The notes under the pieces are model-generated. The model was not told where the DNA came from. It did not search any database and saw only the letters and a list, made by a program, of their open reading frames with translations. The translations under genes and the position numbers were made by a program. Positions 37,531 to 47,025 of a DNA stretch of 64,000 nt are shown here, piece by piece; position 1 is the first letter of the stretch; every line of letters begins with the position of its first letter. Source of the stretch: an uncultured bacterium (GTDB lineage: Bacteria > Elusimicrobiota > Elusimicrobia > Elusimicrobiales > Elusimicrobiaceae); the NCBI GenBank assembly GCA_949291545.1, contig CASEWB010000006.1:310001-374000 (forward strand), given 5' to 3'.

Positions 37531-38070
37531 TTACTTGCCGTGGATACGATACCACTGCAGGGTGATAATGGTTTTGGCGTCGGTAATTTCGCCTTTTTCT
37601 ATCATTTTGTAGGCTTTTTCCAGCGGGAATTTTTGCAAATTCAAAAATTCGTCTTCGTCCGGCTGGTCCTTGCCGCGCGTTAAGCCGGTGGCCAGGTAGA
37701 GGTGTTGCTCCTCGTTGGAAAACGCGTTGCACGGGTGGAACACCATAATTTCTTTAAGCGATTTGGCGCTCAGCCCCGTTTCCTGCTTGAGCTCCGCACG
37801 GGCGCAAGCCAAAAAAGTTTGGCCTTTTTCGCGCTTGCCGGCCGGGATTTCCCAGGTGGCCTGGTGAATGGGGTAGCGGTATTGCTGCACCAGGTAAACA
37901 AAACCGTCCTCCACCGGCAAAATGCCGCTTGCGCCGCGGTGGTCAAAATACAGCCGCGTGGACGTGTTGCCGTTTAGGAGTTTTACCTCGTCAAGCTTTA
38001 CCCCCAATACGCCGCGGAACAGCGTTTTGGAAGAAATTTTTGTTTCTTTTAATTTACTATAATGTTTCAT
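37531..38070 (-). CDS. Nudix hydrolase, ADP-ribose pyrophosphatase-like, with altered Nudix box
   Basis: The 179-residue product resembles ADP-sugar diphosphatases (VQQYRYPIHQATWEIPAGK before the Nudix box). The box itself, from GKREKGQ to ELKQETGL, departs from the consensus at three places: the first Glu reads Gln, the Arg of REL reads Ala, and the first Glu of EE reads Gln. The remaining Glu residues could still bind metal, but activity may be weak or altered (inference). The ATG follows a poor -10 (TAAGAT) by six bases without a Shine-Dalgarno, similar to the other leaderless candidates. Confidence 0.82.
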   Translation of the reverse strand: MKHYSKLKETKISSKTLFRGVLGVKLDEVKLLNGNTSTRLYFDHRGASGILPVEDGFVYLVQQYRYPIHQATWEIPAGKREKGQTFLACARAELKQETGLSAKSLKEIMVFHPCNAFSNEEQHLYLATGLTRGKDQPDEDEFLNLQKFPLEKAYKMIEKGEITDAKTIITLQWYRIHGK

Positions 38071-38147
38071 ATATATATCTTATAACATTTTGGACCGTCC
38101 AGGTCCCGCGCGGCCGCCGCGCCCAGCAACCAGTGTAAGGATTTTTT

Positions 38148-41100
38148 ATGCCTCAATTTGTACAGCTCCACAACCATACGGAATATTCCCTCTTGGACGG
38201 TATGCTGCGCGTATCGGAAAACCACAAGCCCTCCCGCTTTCTGCAAGGCCTCGCGGCGCAGGGCATACCGGCTATGGCTATTACCGACCACGGCAATATG
38301 TACGGCGCGCTGGATTTTTACGATTCGGCCCGCGCGGCCGGCATCAAACCCATTATCGGGTGCGAATTTTACATTACCGAAGGCAAATATAACGAAAAAG
38401 ATAGATCCCGCACCGGACACCTAACTATTTTAGTCCGCAACCACGAAGGCTATTTAAACCTCATGAAGCTTAATTCCTTGGCGTGGGTGGACGGCTATTA
38501 TTATCACCCCCGCATAGATAAGGAAATTTTGGCCCAGCACAGCGGGGGGCTTTTGTGTTTGTCGGGCTGTTTGAAGGGTTTTTTGTCCCAATATGTGCGC
38601 GAGGAAGGCGGTTTTGAAAAAGCCTGCCAGCTCGCCAAAGAGTACGAGGATATCTTTGGCAAAGGCAACTATTACATTGAGCTAATGGACCACGGCATCC
38701 GCGAAGAAATAGAAGCGCTTCCGCTGCTAAAAGACGTGGCCAAACGCACGGGAATCCCCGTAGTGGCCACCAACGATTGCCACTACGAGAAAAAGGAAGA
38801 CTGGGAAGCACACGACGTACACGTCTGCATCGCTACGGGAAAAACGCTAAACGACCCCAAGCGAATGAAAATGTCGCACGAGTTGTATTTTAAATCGCCC
38901 GAGGAAATGTGCGCCCTTTTTTCCCACACGCCCGAAGCTTGTTCCAATACATTGGAAATTGCCGAAAAGTGCAATTTGGAATTTCCTAAACACGGGTTCA
39001 TTTTACCTAAATTCGATATTCCGCCCGAGTTCCCCAACTCGGCGGAATACTTTAAAGACCTGTGCCGCAAAGGCCTTACCAAAAAAATGAACGGCAATGT
39101 GCCGGACAACTATTGGAAGCAGCTGGAATACGAATTTAACGTCATTATCACCATGGGGTTCGATTGTTACTTCCTGATCGTGCAGGATTTTATCAACTGG
39201 GCCCGCGCCAACGGCATACCGATAGGCCCCGGGCGCGGATCGGGCGCCGGTTCGCTGGTGGCGTATAGCTTGGACATTACCCGCGTAGACCCCATTCAAA
39301 ACAAATTACTGTTCGAACGCTTTTTGAACCCGGACCGCGTAAGCATGCCGGATTTGGATATCGATATGTCCGACGCCGGGCGCGAGCGCGTTATAGACTA
39401 TGTGCGCGGCAAATACGGGCACGATAAAGTTTCCCAGATCATCACATTTGGTACGATGAAAGCCAAACTGGCCTTAAAGGACGTCGCCCGCGCGATGGAA
39501 ATCCCCGTGGCCGAAGCCAACCGTGTTGCCAAAATGATTCCCAACGACCCCAAAATGACGTTGGAAAAGGCCCTGGAAATTAACGAACTGAAAAACGAGG
39601 TGGAAAAAAACCCACAAAGCAAACGCCTGTTTGAAATGGCCCGCAAAATTGAGGGTTTAAAACGCCATACGGGTATCCACGCCGCCGGCGTGTTGATTAC
39701 CAAAGACTCCGTATCCGAATACGTCCCGCTGGCCCGCGGCGCGCGCGATGCCATTACCACCCAGTTTGAAGGGGAACCCTGCTCCAACTTGGGGTTGTTA
39801 AAAATGGACTTTTTAGGCCTGCGCACGCTTACGGTAATTGATAACGCCGAAAAAATGATCCGCGAGCGCCACGACCCCAATTTTGACATTAACAAAATCC
39901 CGTTAGACGATAAAAAAACCTACGATTTGCTCTGCGCCTGCAAAACACTGGGGATATTCCAGTTAGAAAGCGGCGGCATGCGCGATTTAATCAAAAAATT
40001 ACAGCCCACCAAATTCAGTGATGTATCGGCTTTGGTAGCGTTGTACCGCCCCGGGCCGATGGAATCGGGTATGATGGATATGTTTGTGCGCCGCAAAAAC
40101 GGGCAGGAAAAAATCGTCTACGAAACGCCCCTGTTGGAAGAAGTCCTAAAGGACACCTACGGCTGTATGGTGTACCAGGAACAGATTATGGAAATTTCCA
40201 AACGGTTGGGTGGATTCACCCCCGGCGAAGCCGATACCTTGCGCAAAGCCATGGGTAAAAAGAAACTGGACGTAATGGAAAAGTTCGGCAAAAAATTCGT
40301 AGACGGCTGCCAGCAGCACCATATTTCCGAAAAAATCGCCACCCATATTTACGAGCAAATGAAGGCGTTCGCCGGGTACGGTTTTAACAAATCCCACTCG
40401 TTTGCTTATGGGCTGGTGTCGTATCAAACGGCCTATTTAAAAGCCAATTACCCGATTGAATTTATGTGTGCCGCGCTGACCAACGAAATCGGCCACAACG
40501 CCATTGGCGCAGACGATAAAGAAAACAAAATCGTCACCTATTTGGAAGAAGCCCGCAGTATGGGGTTTGAAATTCTGCCGCCGGACGTAAACAAATCCCA
40601 GCCGGAATTTGCGGTAGAAAAAGTAGGCGATAAAGAGTATATCCGCTACGCGCTGGAAGCCATCAAAAACGCAGGGGAAGAAGGCTGTTTGTCCATTGTG
40701 CGCGAACGCGAAAAGGATGGGCCCTATAAATCGCTGGAAGATTTATGCAGCCGTATTGATTTATTCCAAGCTAACAAAAAAACCATCGAAAGTTTAACCA
40801 AGGCCGGCGCGTTGGACAGCACCGCCCCGGACCAGGACCCCAAAATCACCCGTGCCAACATTTTGGCCAATATTGACAACGCCGTAGACCTGGCCCATAT
40901 GGTGGCGAAAGAAAAAGAAAAAAACACCGGCAACCTGTTTGGGGACGATTTTTCCTCGGTGTTCAGCGTCAAGCAGGATGCGCCCGTCACCGCCAAACCG
41001 CTCACACAAAACGAACTGCTCAACTACGAAAAAGAGGTGTTGGGGCTGTTTTTCAGCGGGCACCCTATGTCCAAATACCAAAACAACTTGGCCCAGCTGC

Positions 41101-41639
41101 ACTGCACACCCATCATTGATATTTTGGAAGGCCGCGCCAGCGGACGGCTAAATGTGCTGGGCATTATCACTTTATTTAAAAAGCGTCAAAACAAAAAGAA
41201 AGAAGAATGGGCCCAAATGGTGATTGAAGACTGCACGGGCTCCATTATGGTAAACGCTTTTGCGCGCGCGTATGCCAATATGTCGCACAAGCTGGCGCCA
41301 AACGCCATTTTGAACTTTTTGGGGGATATCCGCGTGGACGACGAAAGCGCCCGCATTGAGCTGAACCTGCAGGACGTAAGCAGCGTAACGGACTTGATAT
41401 CCAACATTGCCAAGGAATTTACCATTCGCATTCCGGCAGGCTATTCCAAAAACAATCTGCAAAAACTTAAGAGCTACCTGGATATGACCCGCGGTACCAC
41501 CACCGTATTTTTGGAAGTTCCCTCCAAAGAAAACCCGGATAAAATACACCGCATCCGCACCAACAAGCGCATTTTGCTGCACAAAGGGTTGCTGGAATTT
41601 ATTGAAAATACCATGGGAAACGCCTGGAGCTTTAAATAA
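38148..41639 (+). CDS. dnaE: DNA polymerase III subunit alpha
   Basis: Replicative polymerase, 1163 residues. The PHP domain starts HNHTEYSLLDG and keeps its His/Asp motifs (AITDHGNMYG). The catalytic core has GPGRGSGAGSLVAYSL and PDLDIDMSDAGRERV with the two catalytic Asp, then the HhH and OB-fold (LNVLGIITLFKKR) regions. The usual PDFDIDF reads PDLDIDM. AAGGA lies eight bases before the ATG. No clear terminator follows. Confidence 0.97.
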   Translation: MPQFVQLHNHTEYSLLDGMLRVSENHKPSRFLQGLAAQGIPAMAITDHGNMYGALDFYDSARAAGIKPIIGCEFYITEGKYNEKDRSRTGHLTILVRNHEGYLNLMKLNSLAWVDGYYYHPRIDKEILAQHSGGLLCLSGCLKGFLSQYVREEGGFEKACQLAKEYEDIFGKGNYYIELMDHGIREEIEALPLLKDVAKRTGIPVVATNDCHYEKKEDWEAHDVHVCIATGKTLNDPKRMKMSHELYFKSPEEMCALFSHTPEACSNTLEIAEKCNLEFPKHGFILPKFDIPPEFPNSAEYFKDLCRKGLTKKMNGNVPDNYWKQLEYEFNVIITMGFDCYFLIVQDFINWARANGIPIGPGRGSGAGSLVAYSLDITRVDPIQNKLLFERFLNPDRVSMPDLDIDMSDAGRERVIDYVRGKYGHDKVSQIITFGTMKAKLALKDVARAMEIPVAEANRVAKMIPNDPKMTLEKALEINELKNEVEKNPQSKRLFEMARKIEGLKRHTGIHAAGVLITKDSVSEYVPLARGARDAITTQFEGEPCSNLGLLKMDFLGLRTLTVIDNAEKMIRERHDPNFDINKIPLDDKKTYDLLCACKTLGIFQLESGGMRDLIKKLQPTKFSDVSALVALYRPGPMESGMMDMFVRRKNGQEKIVYETPLLEEVLKDTYGCMVYQEQIMEISKRLGGFTPGEADTLRKAMGKKKLDVMEKFGKKFVDGCQQHHISEKIATHIYEQMKAFAGYGFNKSHSFAYGLVSYQTAYLKANYPIEFMCAALTNEIGHNAIGADDKENKIVTYLEEARSMGFEILPPDVNKSQPEFAVEKVGDKEYIRYALEAIKNAGEEGCLSIVREREKDGPYKSLEDLCSRIDLFQANKKTIESLTKAGALDSTAPDQDPKITRANILANIDNAVDLAHMVAKEKEKNTGNLFGDDFSSVFSVKQDAPVTAKPLTQNELLNYEKEVLGLFFSGHPMSKYQNNLAQLHCTPIIDILEGRASGRLNVLGIITLFKKRQNKKKEEWAQMVIEDCTGSIMVNAFARAYANMSHKLAPNAILNFLGDIRVDDESARIELNLQDVSSVTDLISNIAKEFTIRIPAGYSKNNLQKLKSYLDMTRGTTTVFLEVPSKENPDKIHRIRTNKRILLHKGLLEFIENTMGNAWSFK

Positions 41640-41720
41640 TTCCTCCCTTGTTTTTTGATCCTTTGCTATACACTATAAGGTGGAGCTTCTTTATAACCCA
41701 AAGAAATCCAGGGAGGATTT

Positions 41721-41783
41721 ATGAAGAAATCTCTGCTATTGGTGTTTGTCCCCTTTTTGCTGGCGGCGGGGCTTTGCACATAA
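41721..41783 (+). CDS. 20-residue ORF resembling an isolated signal peptide
   Basis: GGGAGGATTT precedes an ATG, giving a strong ribosome-binding site. The product, MKKSLLLVFVPFLLAAGLCT, is a typical signal-peptide sequence that stops at once, and has no mature part. TATAAG at 41675 could drive it. Its last codons contain the -35 of the tRNA-Val promoter. It may be the remnant of a secreted protein gene, or a true small membrane peptide; sequence alone cannot decide. Confidence 0.35.
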   Translation: MKKSLLLVFVPFLLAAGLCT

Positions 41784-41801
41784 AACGCAATTTGCTATAA
41801 T
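41774..41801 (+). promoter_or_regulatory. Promoter of tRNA-Val
   Basis: TTGCAC (41774-41779), 16-base spacer, extended -10 TGC-TATAAT (41796-41801), 24 bases before the tRNA. Confidence 0.75.
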
Positions 41802-41825
41802 AAATAGGTAATTCCACCGATTTAA

Positions 41826-41900
41826 GCCCAGTTGGCGCAGCGGTAGCGCGTTCCCTTGACATGGGAAAGGTCATAGGTTCGATCCCTATACTGGGCACCA
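41826..41900 (+). tRNA. tRNA-Val (GAC anticodon)
   Basis: Acceptor stem GCCCAGT (41826-41832) pairs with ACTGGGC (41890-41896), then A and encoded CCA. The anticodon stem TTCCC/GGGAA encloses TTGACAT with anticodon GAC. The D-arm GGCGCAGCGGTAGCGC and T-arm GGTTCGATCCC are normal. Confidence 0.95.
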
Positions 41901-41903
41901 TTT

Positions 41904-41932
41904 AAAAGCCCCGCTTGTAAGCGGGGCTTTTC
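41904..41932. terminator. Terminator after tRNA-Val
   Basis: AAAAGCCCCGCTT and AAGCGGGGCTTTT form a 13-bp stem around GT; the symmetry lets it also serve the convergent gene at 42004. Confidence 0.85.
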
Positions 41933-42003
41933 TTTATATTCCATTTGGAAACAGCAAGAACGTACAAAAAACGCTTGCGCAGGCCATGCACGGATTGCCG
42001 GGT

Positions 42004-43209
42004 TTATTCGCGGGGAGGAAGCATAGCTTTAGGCTTCAGGGACGGAACTTCCGGCTGCAGCTCGCGGAGCGTTTTCCAAAACATACAATTATCCAGCTGT
42101 GGAGCTATGGATTGGAATACGGGCTTGCCAAATGCTTCATAGACAGATGAGTCTTCCAAAATCGCTTGGCGGGCCGCCTCCAACGCTTTGGCAGGGTCCA
42201 GCTGCATCAACACATGGGCCTGCATAGCCAGGTTGGAAGCCCCTTGCGGGTGCACCGTCAACATCAGTTCATTCAGTTGGGGGGCCAACGCCTGGCAGTC
42301 CTCATCGTGCTGAAGCTTATACAGATAATTAAAGAAATGCGTCAGTAGTTGCCGTGCCTGCTTAAGCGCTTCAGGCGCGTTCCCCAGCATTAAGTGTGCT
42401 TTGACTGCCAAGAAGCCCGCCTCACCCGAAGCAAAACTCTCGTTGGACAGTTGAGCATAGTGCAACATTTGTTGATAATTTTGCCGGGCCTGCGGCGTCA
42501 GCGTACACCCATTTTGGGCATAGATTTCATTCCCGCAAATAAAATAATACTGGGATAAATGTAACAACAGCTCAGCATAAAGTGCCTTGAGTTGCTTTAA
42601 AGCCGTTTCGTCTTTTGGGTGTGCTTGCAAAAAATGGACTTCCGCCGATATATATTTTTCGGCTTTCGCCAAATAGACACCGGCCTTTTCCAAATCTATA
42701 AACCGGGCCGACTTTCCGTCTCCATACAGATAGATTTTGCCTTTGTTGTACAAGGTGAGCATATCAGTATGGTCCCGCTTTTCGGCTTCGTCAAAGGCTT
42801 CCAACGCTTCCTCGTACAATCCGCGGTCCAACCGCTCCAGCCCCATGGTACGAAATTCGGCCACCTGCGTTTGGTACGCCGTTTGCAAGGTGCGATGAAT
42901 ATCCGCCAGCTGTTGGGAAATCTGCTGCAACTGCTGATTGCCCATAACGGTTTGTTCCCAAATGGCACGTTGCTCAGCGGATAAAAGCGCCCCTACCTGA
43001 TTGAGCAAAAGCATCATCCCGGAAAAGCCGTTTTCTAAAGAGGCTTGAACAGATTCTTGCAGCGAATACAGACTTTGCTGCATTCCCAAAAAGCCGCCTT
43101 GTATGTTTTCTGAAAGGGATTTGATCATCATCGGCCCGCCGGACTGAAACATACGGGGCGTCATATGATACTGCAGCCAGCCTATGCCTTGGTTGCGGGA
43201 GTAGCTCAT
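42004..43209 (-). CDS. Coiled-coil and TPR-like protein of unknown function
   Basis: The 401-residue product has no signal peptide. Residues 30-75 hold a pattern with spaced Ser-Leu-x2-x-Ile/Val and GFxGM repeats (SLSENIQGGFLGM, SLYSLQESVQASLENGFSGM), probably a self-assembling helical segment. Residues 75-115 are a Gln-rich coiled coil. From about 115 onward are TPR-like helix pairs (GLYEEALEAFDEAEKRD, LYNKGKIYLYGDG). It overlaps the membrane-anchored TPR gene upstream by four bases, so the pair probably acts together. No known family was recognised. Confidence 0.72.
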   Translation of the reverse strand: MSYSRNQGIGWLQYHMTPRMFQSGGPMMIKSLSENIQGGFLGMQQSLYSLQESVQASLENGFSGMMLLLNQVGALLSAEQRAIWEQTVMGNQQLQQISQQLADIHRTLQTAYQTQVAEFRTMGLERLDRGLYEEALEAFDEAEKRDHTDMLTLYNKGKIYLYGDGKSARFIDLEKAGVYLAKAEKYISAEVHFLQAHPKDETALKQLKALYAELLLHLSQYYFICGNEIYAQNGCTLTPQARQNYQQMLHYAQLSNESFASGEAGFLAVKAHLMLGNAPEALKQARQLLTHFFNYLYKLQHDEDCQALAPQLNELMLTVHPQGASNLAMQAHVLMQLDPAKALEAARQAILEDSSVYEAFGKPVFQSIAPQLDNCMFWKTLRELQPEVPSLKPKAMLPPRE

Positions 43210-44021
43210 GAGGGAACCTCCGTTAAATGGTCGGCTGGAATCTCCGCCAGTATTTTTTTCTTTTCAGCCAGCCGGTCCGGATACTGGCGGCGGATTTCTT
43301 TAAACAATCGTAACGTTTCGGCATAATGCCGGCACGCCAATTCCGCCAACATCTGGTTATACAGCGCCGGAAAAGACGGCTGCAAAGAATTGGCCTGTTG
43401 GAAAAGTTTTCGCGCGTCCTCATATTCCTTAAATTGAAAACAACACAGGCCCAACCCCATACAGCTTTCGTAAGTTATACTCCGTTCGTAAGCGATTAAA
43501 TACCAGTTATGAGCAAGATTATACTGCCGGGAATGCCAAAACCGGTGGGCTTTGGTTAAACACAAATGGTTTAGGAAATCATCTGTTTTTTGGGCAATAT
43601 CTGGGTTATGCTGCAAAAGGTTTTTTAGCGTGCGGGTGTTATTTTGTTCTATCGCCTGGGCCATTTGTTCCACAGTTTCAATGGCAGTGGGATCGGAACA
43701 CCGATTTTTCAACTCCGCAATTTCCGAAAATTCACCGTTGTAGAACCGCTGCAACGCTTTGTTTAAAAAAAAGGCATCCCGGGTTTCGCCCTCTTGGATA
43801 TTACCCAAACAGACGAACAAAACCCCCAGCAACAGCATCACGCACCCTGCAACAAAAATATACGCAGTGGGGGTGGAAGCCGCGACCAGATAAACCAACC
43901 CCACCAGCGCTAACAACCCACCCAGCGAAATTAAGAAATACGCCAGCAGGCTCAGACAGCCGGGTTGGCCCACGCCCTGTTCTATTTCTTCTATCAGCAA
44001 ATCTTCTTCATCTTCGTACAT
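43206..44021 (-). CDS. Membrane protein with C-terminal TPR-like domain
   Basis: The 271-residue product begins with an acidic stretch (MYEDEEDLLIEEIEQ), then two transmembrane helices (about residues 22-47 and 52-73). The cytoplasmic part has TPR-like repeats (FWHSRQYNLAHNWYLIAYERS, CCFQFKEYEDARKLFQQANSLQP, ELACRHYAETLRLFKEI). AGGAACCTT precedes the ATG. It is first in a two-gene operon with the coiled-coil protein at 42004. Confidence 0.75.
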   Translation of the reverse strand: MYEDEEDLLIEEIEQGVGQPGCLSLLAYFLISLGGLLALVGLVYLVAASTPTAYIFVAGCVMLLLGVLFVCLGNIQEGETRDAFFLNKALQRFYNGEFSEIAELKNRCSDPTAIETVEQMAQAIEQNNTRTLKNLLQHNPDIAQKTDDFLNHLCLTKAHRFWHSRQYNLAHNWYLIAYERSITYESCMGLGLCCFQFKEYEDARKLFQQANSLQPSFPALYNQMLAELACRHYAETLRLFKEIRRQYPDRLAEKKKILAEIPADHLTEVPS

Positions 44022-44130
44022 AAGGTTCCTATAAACAGGGAAGGCTATTCGCTTGCTTAGAACAAGGCCTCCCCCCGCTCCCAGCGGGACGCTGTTTTTT
44101 TCATCCTACCATATTCTCCGCCAAAACGAC

Positions 44131-44152
44131 AGGCCCGCTAAAAAAGCGGGCC
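44131..44152 (-). terminator. Terminator downstream of the amber-interrupted gene
   Basis: Minus-strand GGCCCGCT and AGCGGGCC form an 8-bp stem, followed by TGTCGTTTT. It sits between the stop at 44176 and the TPR operon. Confidence 0.65.
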
Positions 44153-44175
44153 CTGCGTGTAAAATAAGGCAACGG

Positions 44176-45390
44176 CTATTTCCGTTTTGATTTAGCGGGA
44201 AGATACGCTTCTTTGGAAATCCTCAGCTGTATATCAAATCCCGCCACCCGGCTCAGGGCAGGGTCGTCCCACCCCAAAACCTTCTGTTCCGCAAACGGGA
44301 ATTGGTTATAGCGGGCGTCCTCCGTCCAGTTGCGGGCATATTCTATTTTTTTGCGCTGGGGTAGCAAAGAGGCCACAAAAGTTCGCTCCGGCGGCAGCTG
44401 GGCCGCAATAGAAAACGACGCACTGTAATCCACATGGTCCATACCGGCATAGAGGATAAACACCGCATTTGGATACTGTTGGCGCAGCTGATTCAGCTGG
44501 TCCATCCAAGAACGGTTCCGCAGGCGCATGGCTTTCGGGAGCGCCCACAAATCTATTTTCCGGGCATCTGTAACCTGGTGCTCCGGGGTCACGCGCGCGG
44601 CTTCCCGGGATACATATTTTTGCTCCAATCCCCAAACCTGCATATTCAAACGCAAGGCGGAGGCAAATACCCGTGCCTAATTGGGGTCCTCTTCCAGCAT
44701 TTCCTGCAAATCCCTTTGCCGCTTCCAGCCGACGGGCAAAAATTCCGTTAGTAAAATCACTTTTTTATCGGGATAAGTTTTTTGGTAAGTTTGCAAAAAG
44801 CGCACGACAAATTTTTGTACTTGCGCGTGATCGTGCTCTTCCCCCAGCAAAATATATTGGGCCTGCGGGTTAATGGATTGCACTAATATTTCTTCCAACG
44901 GTTTATTCGGAAACTTCACCCGCTCCTGCCAAAGCCCAGCCAAATGTTTATGCAAGGCCTCAAAAGCGCGCAGCTGGTTGATAATGTTGCGCCGGCAAGC
45001 GCGGTTGTTGGCGGCCAAAAAGTAATTATATTTGCCCTCTTTGGAAAGTTTATGCCAAAAAGGCAGTTTCTCGTAAGGCACTTGCGGCCCGCGGGATACA
45101 TCCCACTTCAAAATTTTTTGCACCGGCAAATCCGCGTCATACACATACAATCGCTGCGTAACAGACAAAGCCGGAAATTGCTGGCGGCTTATCTGCGCGC
45201 GGTTGGCCAAAATTCTTTCTACCTGTTGGGAGGAAAATTTGCGGGCTACGGGGGCTTTTGCCGTCCCTTTCAGCAGTCCTTTGAGCGGGTTGCCCGCCCA
45301 AGCCGGCTGGAGGCACAACAACCAAGCACTTGCCAATACCAAAAGCGGCCAGATGCGTTTTTGGGGGGTATATTCAGATGCGCGTTTCAT
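44176..45390 (-). pseudogene. ChaN/EreA-like secreted protein interrupted by an in-frame amber codon
   Basis: Two open segments (45390-44680 and 44676-44176) lie in the same reading frame, separated only by one TAG at 44677-44679. Together they would encode 404 residues with a signal peptide (ending QPAWA), ILLGEEHDH, VILLTEFLP, an RNRSWMDQL motif and ILYAGMDH. The same motifs in the same order appear in the intact paralogue at 23797-25161, with matching residues right across the TAG: LNMQVWGLEQKYVS here, LNIDQLGLDSRYVS there. A single C-to-T change of CAG (Gln) would explain the stop. The start ATG at 45388-45390 has GGGAG seven bases upstream. No further decay is evident, so the lesion is recent, an assembly error, or read through. 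Confidence 0.75.
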
Positions 45391-45595
45391 AAGCAAGCTC
45401 CCGTTTACCGTTGTTTGGGGTACAAGCGGTTACTTGTTATCTTACCGCATCTGCACCCGAACTGCCAGGGCCTTTAGACCCAAAAACACATAGGCCTAAT
45501 TTCCCGCTTTAAAGGGCCCTTCTGTTTCCCGCTGGAGGCCTCCAAAAGAGGTAAAATATAAGTATATTCCGCAATAATCTGCGGGAGGAGCTTGT
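45391..45595. other. Divergent intergenic region with palindrome
   Basis: About 200 bases between the amber-interrupted gene and the PQ-loop gene. TAAAAT at 45552-45557 is the likely -10 of the PQ-loop gene. A 12-bp palindrome TGGAGGCCTCCA (45533-45544) lies over its -35 position. No gene was seen. Confidence 0.5.
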
Positions 45596-45907
45596 ATGAG
45601 TATTTTTGAAGCATTAATGATGTTGGGTTTTGGGTTGGCCTGGCCGTTTAATATCAGCCGCTCGCTGCGCACCAAAACCGCCGCCGGGAAGAGTTTCCTG
45701 TTTATGATCACGATTGAATTGGCCTATATTTGCGGTATGATTCATAAAGTGCTGTATAATTTCGACCTGGTGTTTTGGCTGTATGTGCTGAACTTTGTAA
45801 TGGTGCTTATTGATCTGTGCCTAATGGTCCGTTATACCAAGCTGGACGTTTTCCGCCAGCGCCACGCCCAACTGCGTGCCGCCCGGAGAAAAGCCGCCCG
45901 TTCCTAA
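45596..45907 (+). CDS. Small PQ-loop / SemiSWEET-like membrane protein
   Basis: The 103-residue product has three predicted transmembrane helices. The first holds GLAWPFNISRSLRTKTAAGKS, a pattern seen in bacterial PQ-loop-like half-transporters, and the C-terminal tail is Arg/Ala-rich. SemiSWEETs dimerise to carry sugars; whether this one transports anything is unknown. GGGAGGAG precedes the ATG. Confidence 0.68.
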   Translation: MSIFEALMMLGFGLAWPFNISRSLRTKTAAGKSFLFMITIELAYICGMIHKVLYNFDLVFWLYVLNFVMVLIDLCLMVRYTKLDVFRQRHAQLRAARRKAARS

Positions 45908-45977
45908 TGGCCTAAGAGCGCGGCCCGGCTAGAAAAAAGTATAATAAAGAAAATTTCTTTTGGCGCCAGGAAAAACT

Positions 45978-47024
45978 ATGATACGATTTAACTGTGATTA
46001 CAGCGAAGGAGCCCACCCTTCCGTTTTGGAAAAGCTTGCACTGACTAATTTGGAACAAACGCCCGGCTACGGGCAAGATATCTATTGCCGCCGTGCGGCG
46101 GATTTAATCAAATCGCTGTGCAAAACCCCCCAAGCGGAAGTACATTTTTTAGCAGGGGGCACCCAAACCAACCTCACTGTAATTGCGGCGTGTCTTCGCC
46201 CGTACCAAGGGGTTATTTCCGCTTCGTCGGGGCATATTAATGTGCACGAAACAGGCGCCATCGAAGCCACCGGACACCGCGTAATTGCCGTAGCGGAACA
46301 AAACGGAAAAATCACCGCAGAACAAATCGCCCGCTGCTGCCAGGAACACTGGCAGGACGACAACCCCGAATTTGCCCCCCAACCCAAGTTGGTTTACCTC
46401 TCTTTCCCGACCGAATACGGCACGCTGTATTCCAAAGAAGAACTCTCTGCTATCCGCCGCGCGTGCGACGAGCACAACCTGTACCTTTTTATGGACGGCG
46501 CCCGGTTGGGTTATGGCTTGGAAGCCCCCGGGAACGACTTAACCTTGGCGGATATTGCCGCTTGTTGCGATGTCTTCTATATAGGCGGGACCAAAATCGG
46601 TGCGCTATTGGGGGAAGCCGTGGTGATTGTAAACCCCAAACTGCAAAAAGATTTCCGCTATTTTATGAAACAAAAAGGCGCTATGCTTGCAAAAGGGCGC
46701 GTGTTGGGGCTGCAATTTTTAGCTTTATTCGAAAACGGGGTATATTTCCAAATTTCCAAACACGCCAACGATATGGCGCAACTCATTCGCCGCGCGTGTG
46801 TGGAAGCCGGATTCAATTTCTTATATGATTCCCCCACCAACCAGCAATTCCCCATTATGCCGCAAAATCTGGTAAAACGCTTGGAAGAAGACTACGCCTT
46901 TGCCCACACCAAACGCCTGGACCGCGGAATGATGGCTATCCGCATTTGCACCAGCTGGGCCACCCGCGAAGAAGATGCCCGGCAGCTGGCCAACGATATC
47001 CGCAAATACGCGGCGGAACAATAA
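45978..47024 (+). CDS. ltaE: Low-specificity L-threonine aldolase (PLP-dependent)
   Basis: Cleaves L-threonine or allo-threonine to glycine and acetaldehyde. The 348-residue product of the beta-eliminating lyase family has [18 protein letters not shown], the Asp of [10 protein letters not shown] pairing with the PLP nitrogen, and the PLP lysine in IGGTKIGAL. The start ATG at 45978 has CAGGA upstream; an earlier in-frame TTG is less likely. One base separates its stop from nfo. Confidence 0.9.
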   Translation: MIRFNCDYSEGAHPSVLEKLALTNLEQTPGYGQDIYCRRAADLIKSLCKTPQAEVHFLAGGTQTNLTVIAACLRPYQGVISASSGHINVHETGAIEATGHRVIAVAEQNGKITAEQIARCCQEHWQDDNPEFAPQPKLVYLSFPTEYGTLYSKEELSAIRRACDEHNLYLFMDGARLGYGLEAPGNDLTLADIAACCDVFYIGGTKIGALLGEAVVIVNPKLQKDFRYFMKQKGAMLAKGRVLGLQFLALFENGVYFQISKHANDMAQLIRRACVEAGFNFLYDSPTNQQFPIMPQNLVKRLEEDYAFAHTKRLDRGMMAIRICTSWATREEDARQLANDIRKYAAEQ

Positions 47025-47025
47025 T

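Noticed and set aside
44677..44679. TAG as a recoded amino acid (pyrrolysine-like)
   Set aside because: No pylT or pylS genes in the window and the context shows a CAG-like position; a mutation or error is simpler.
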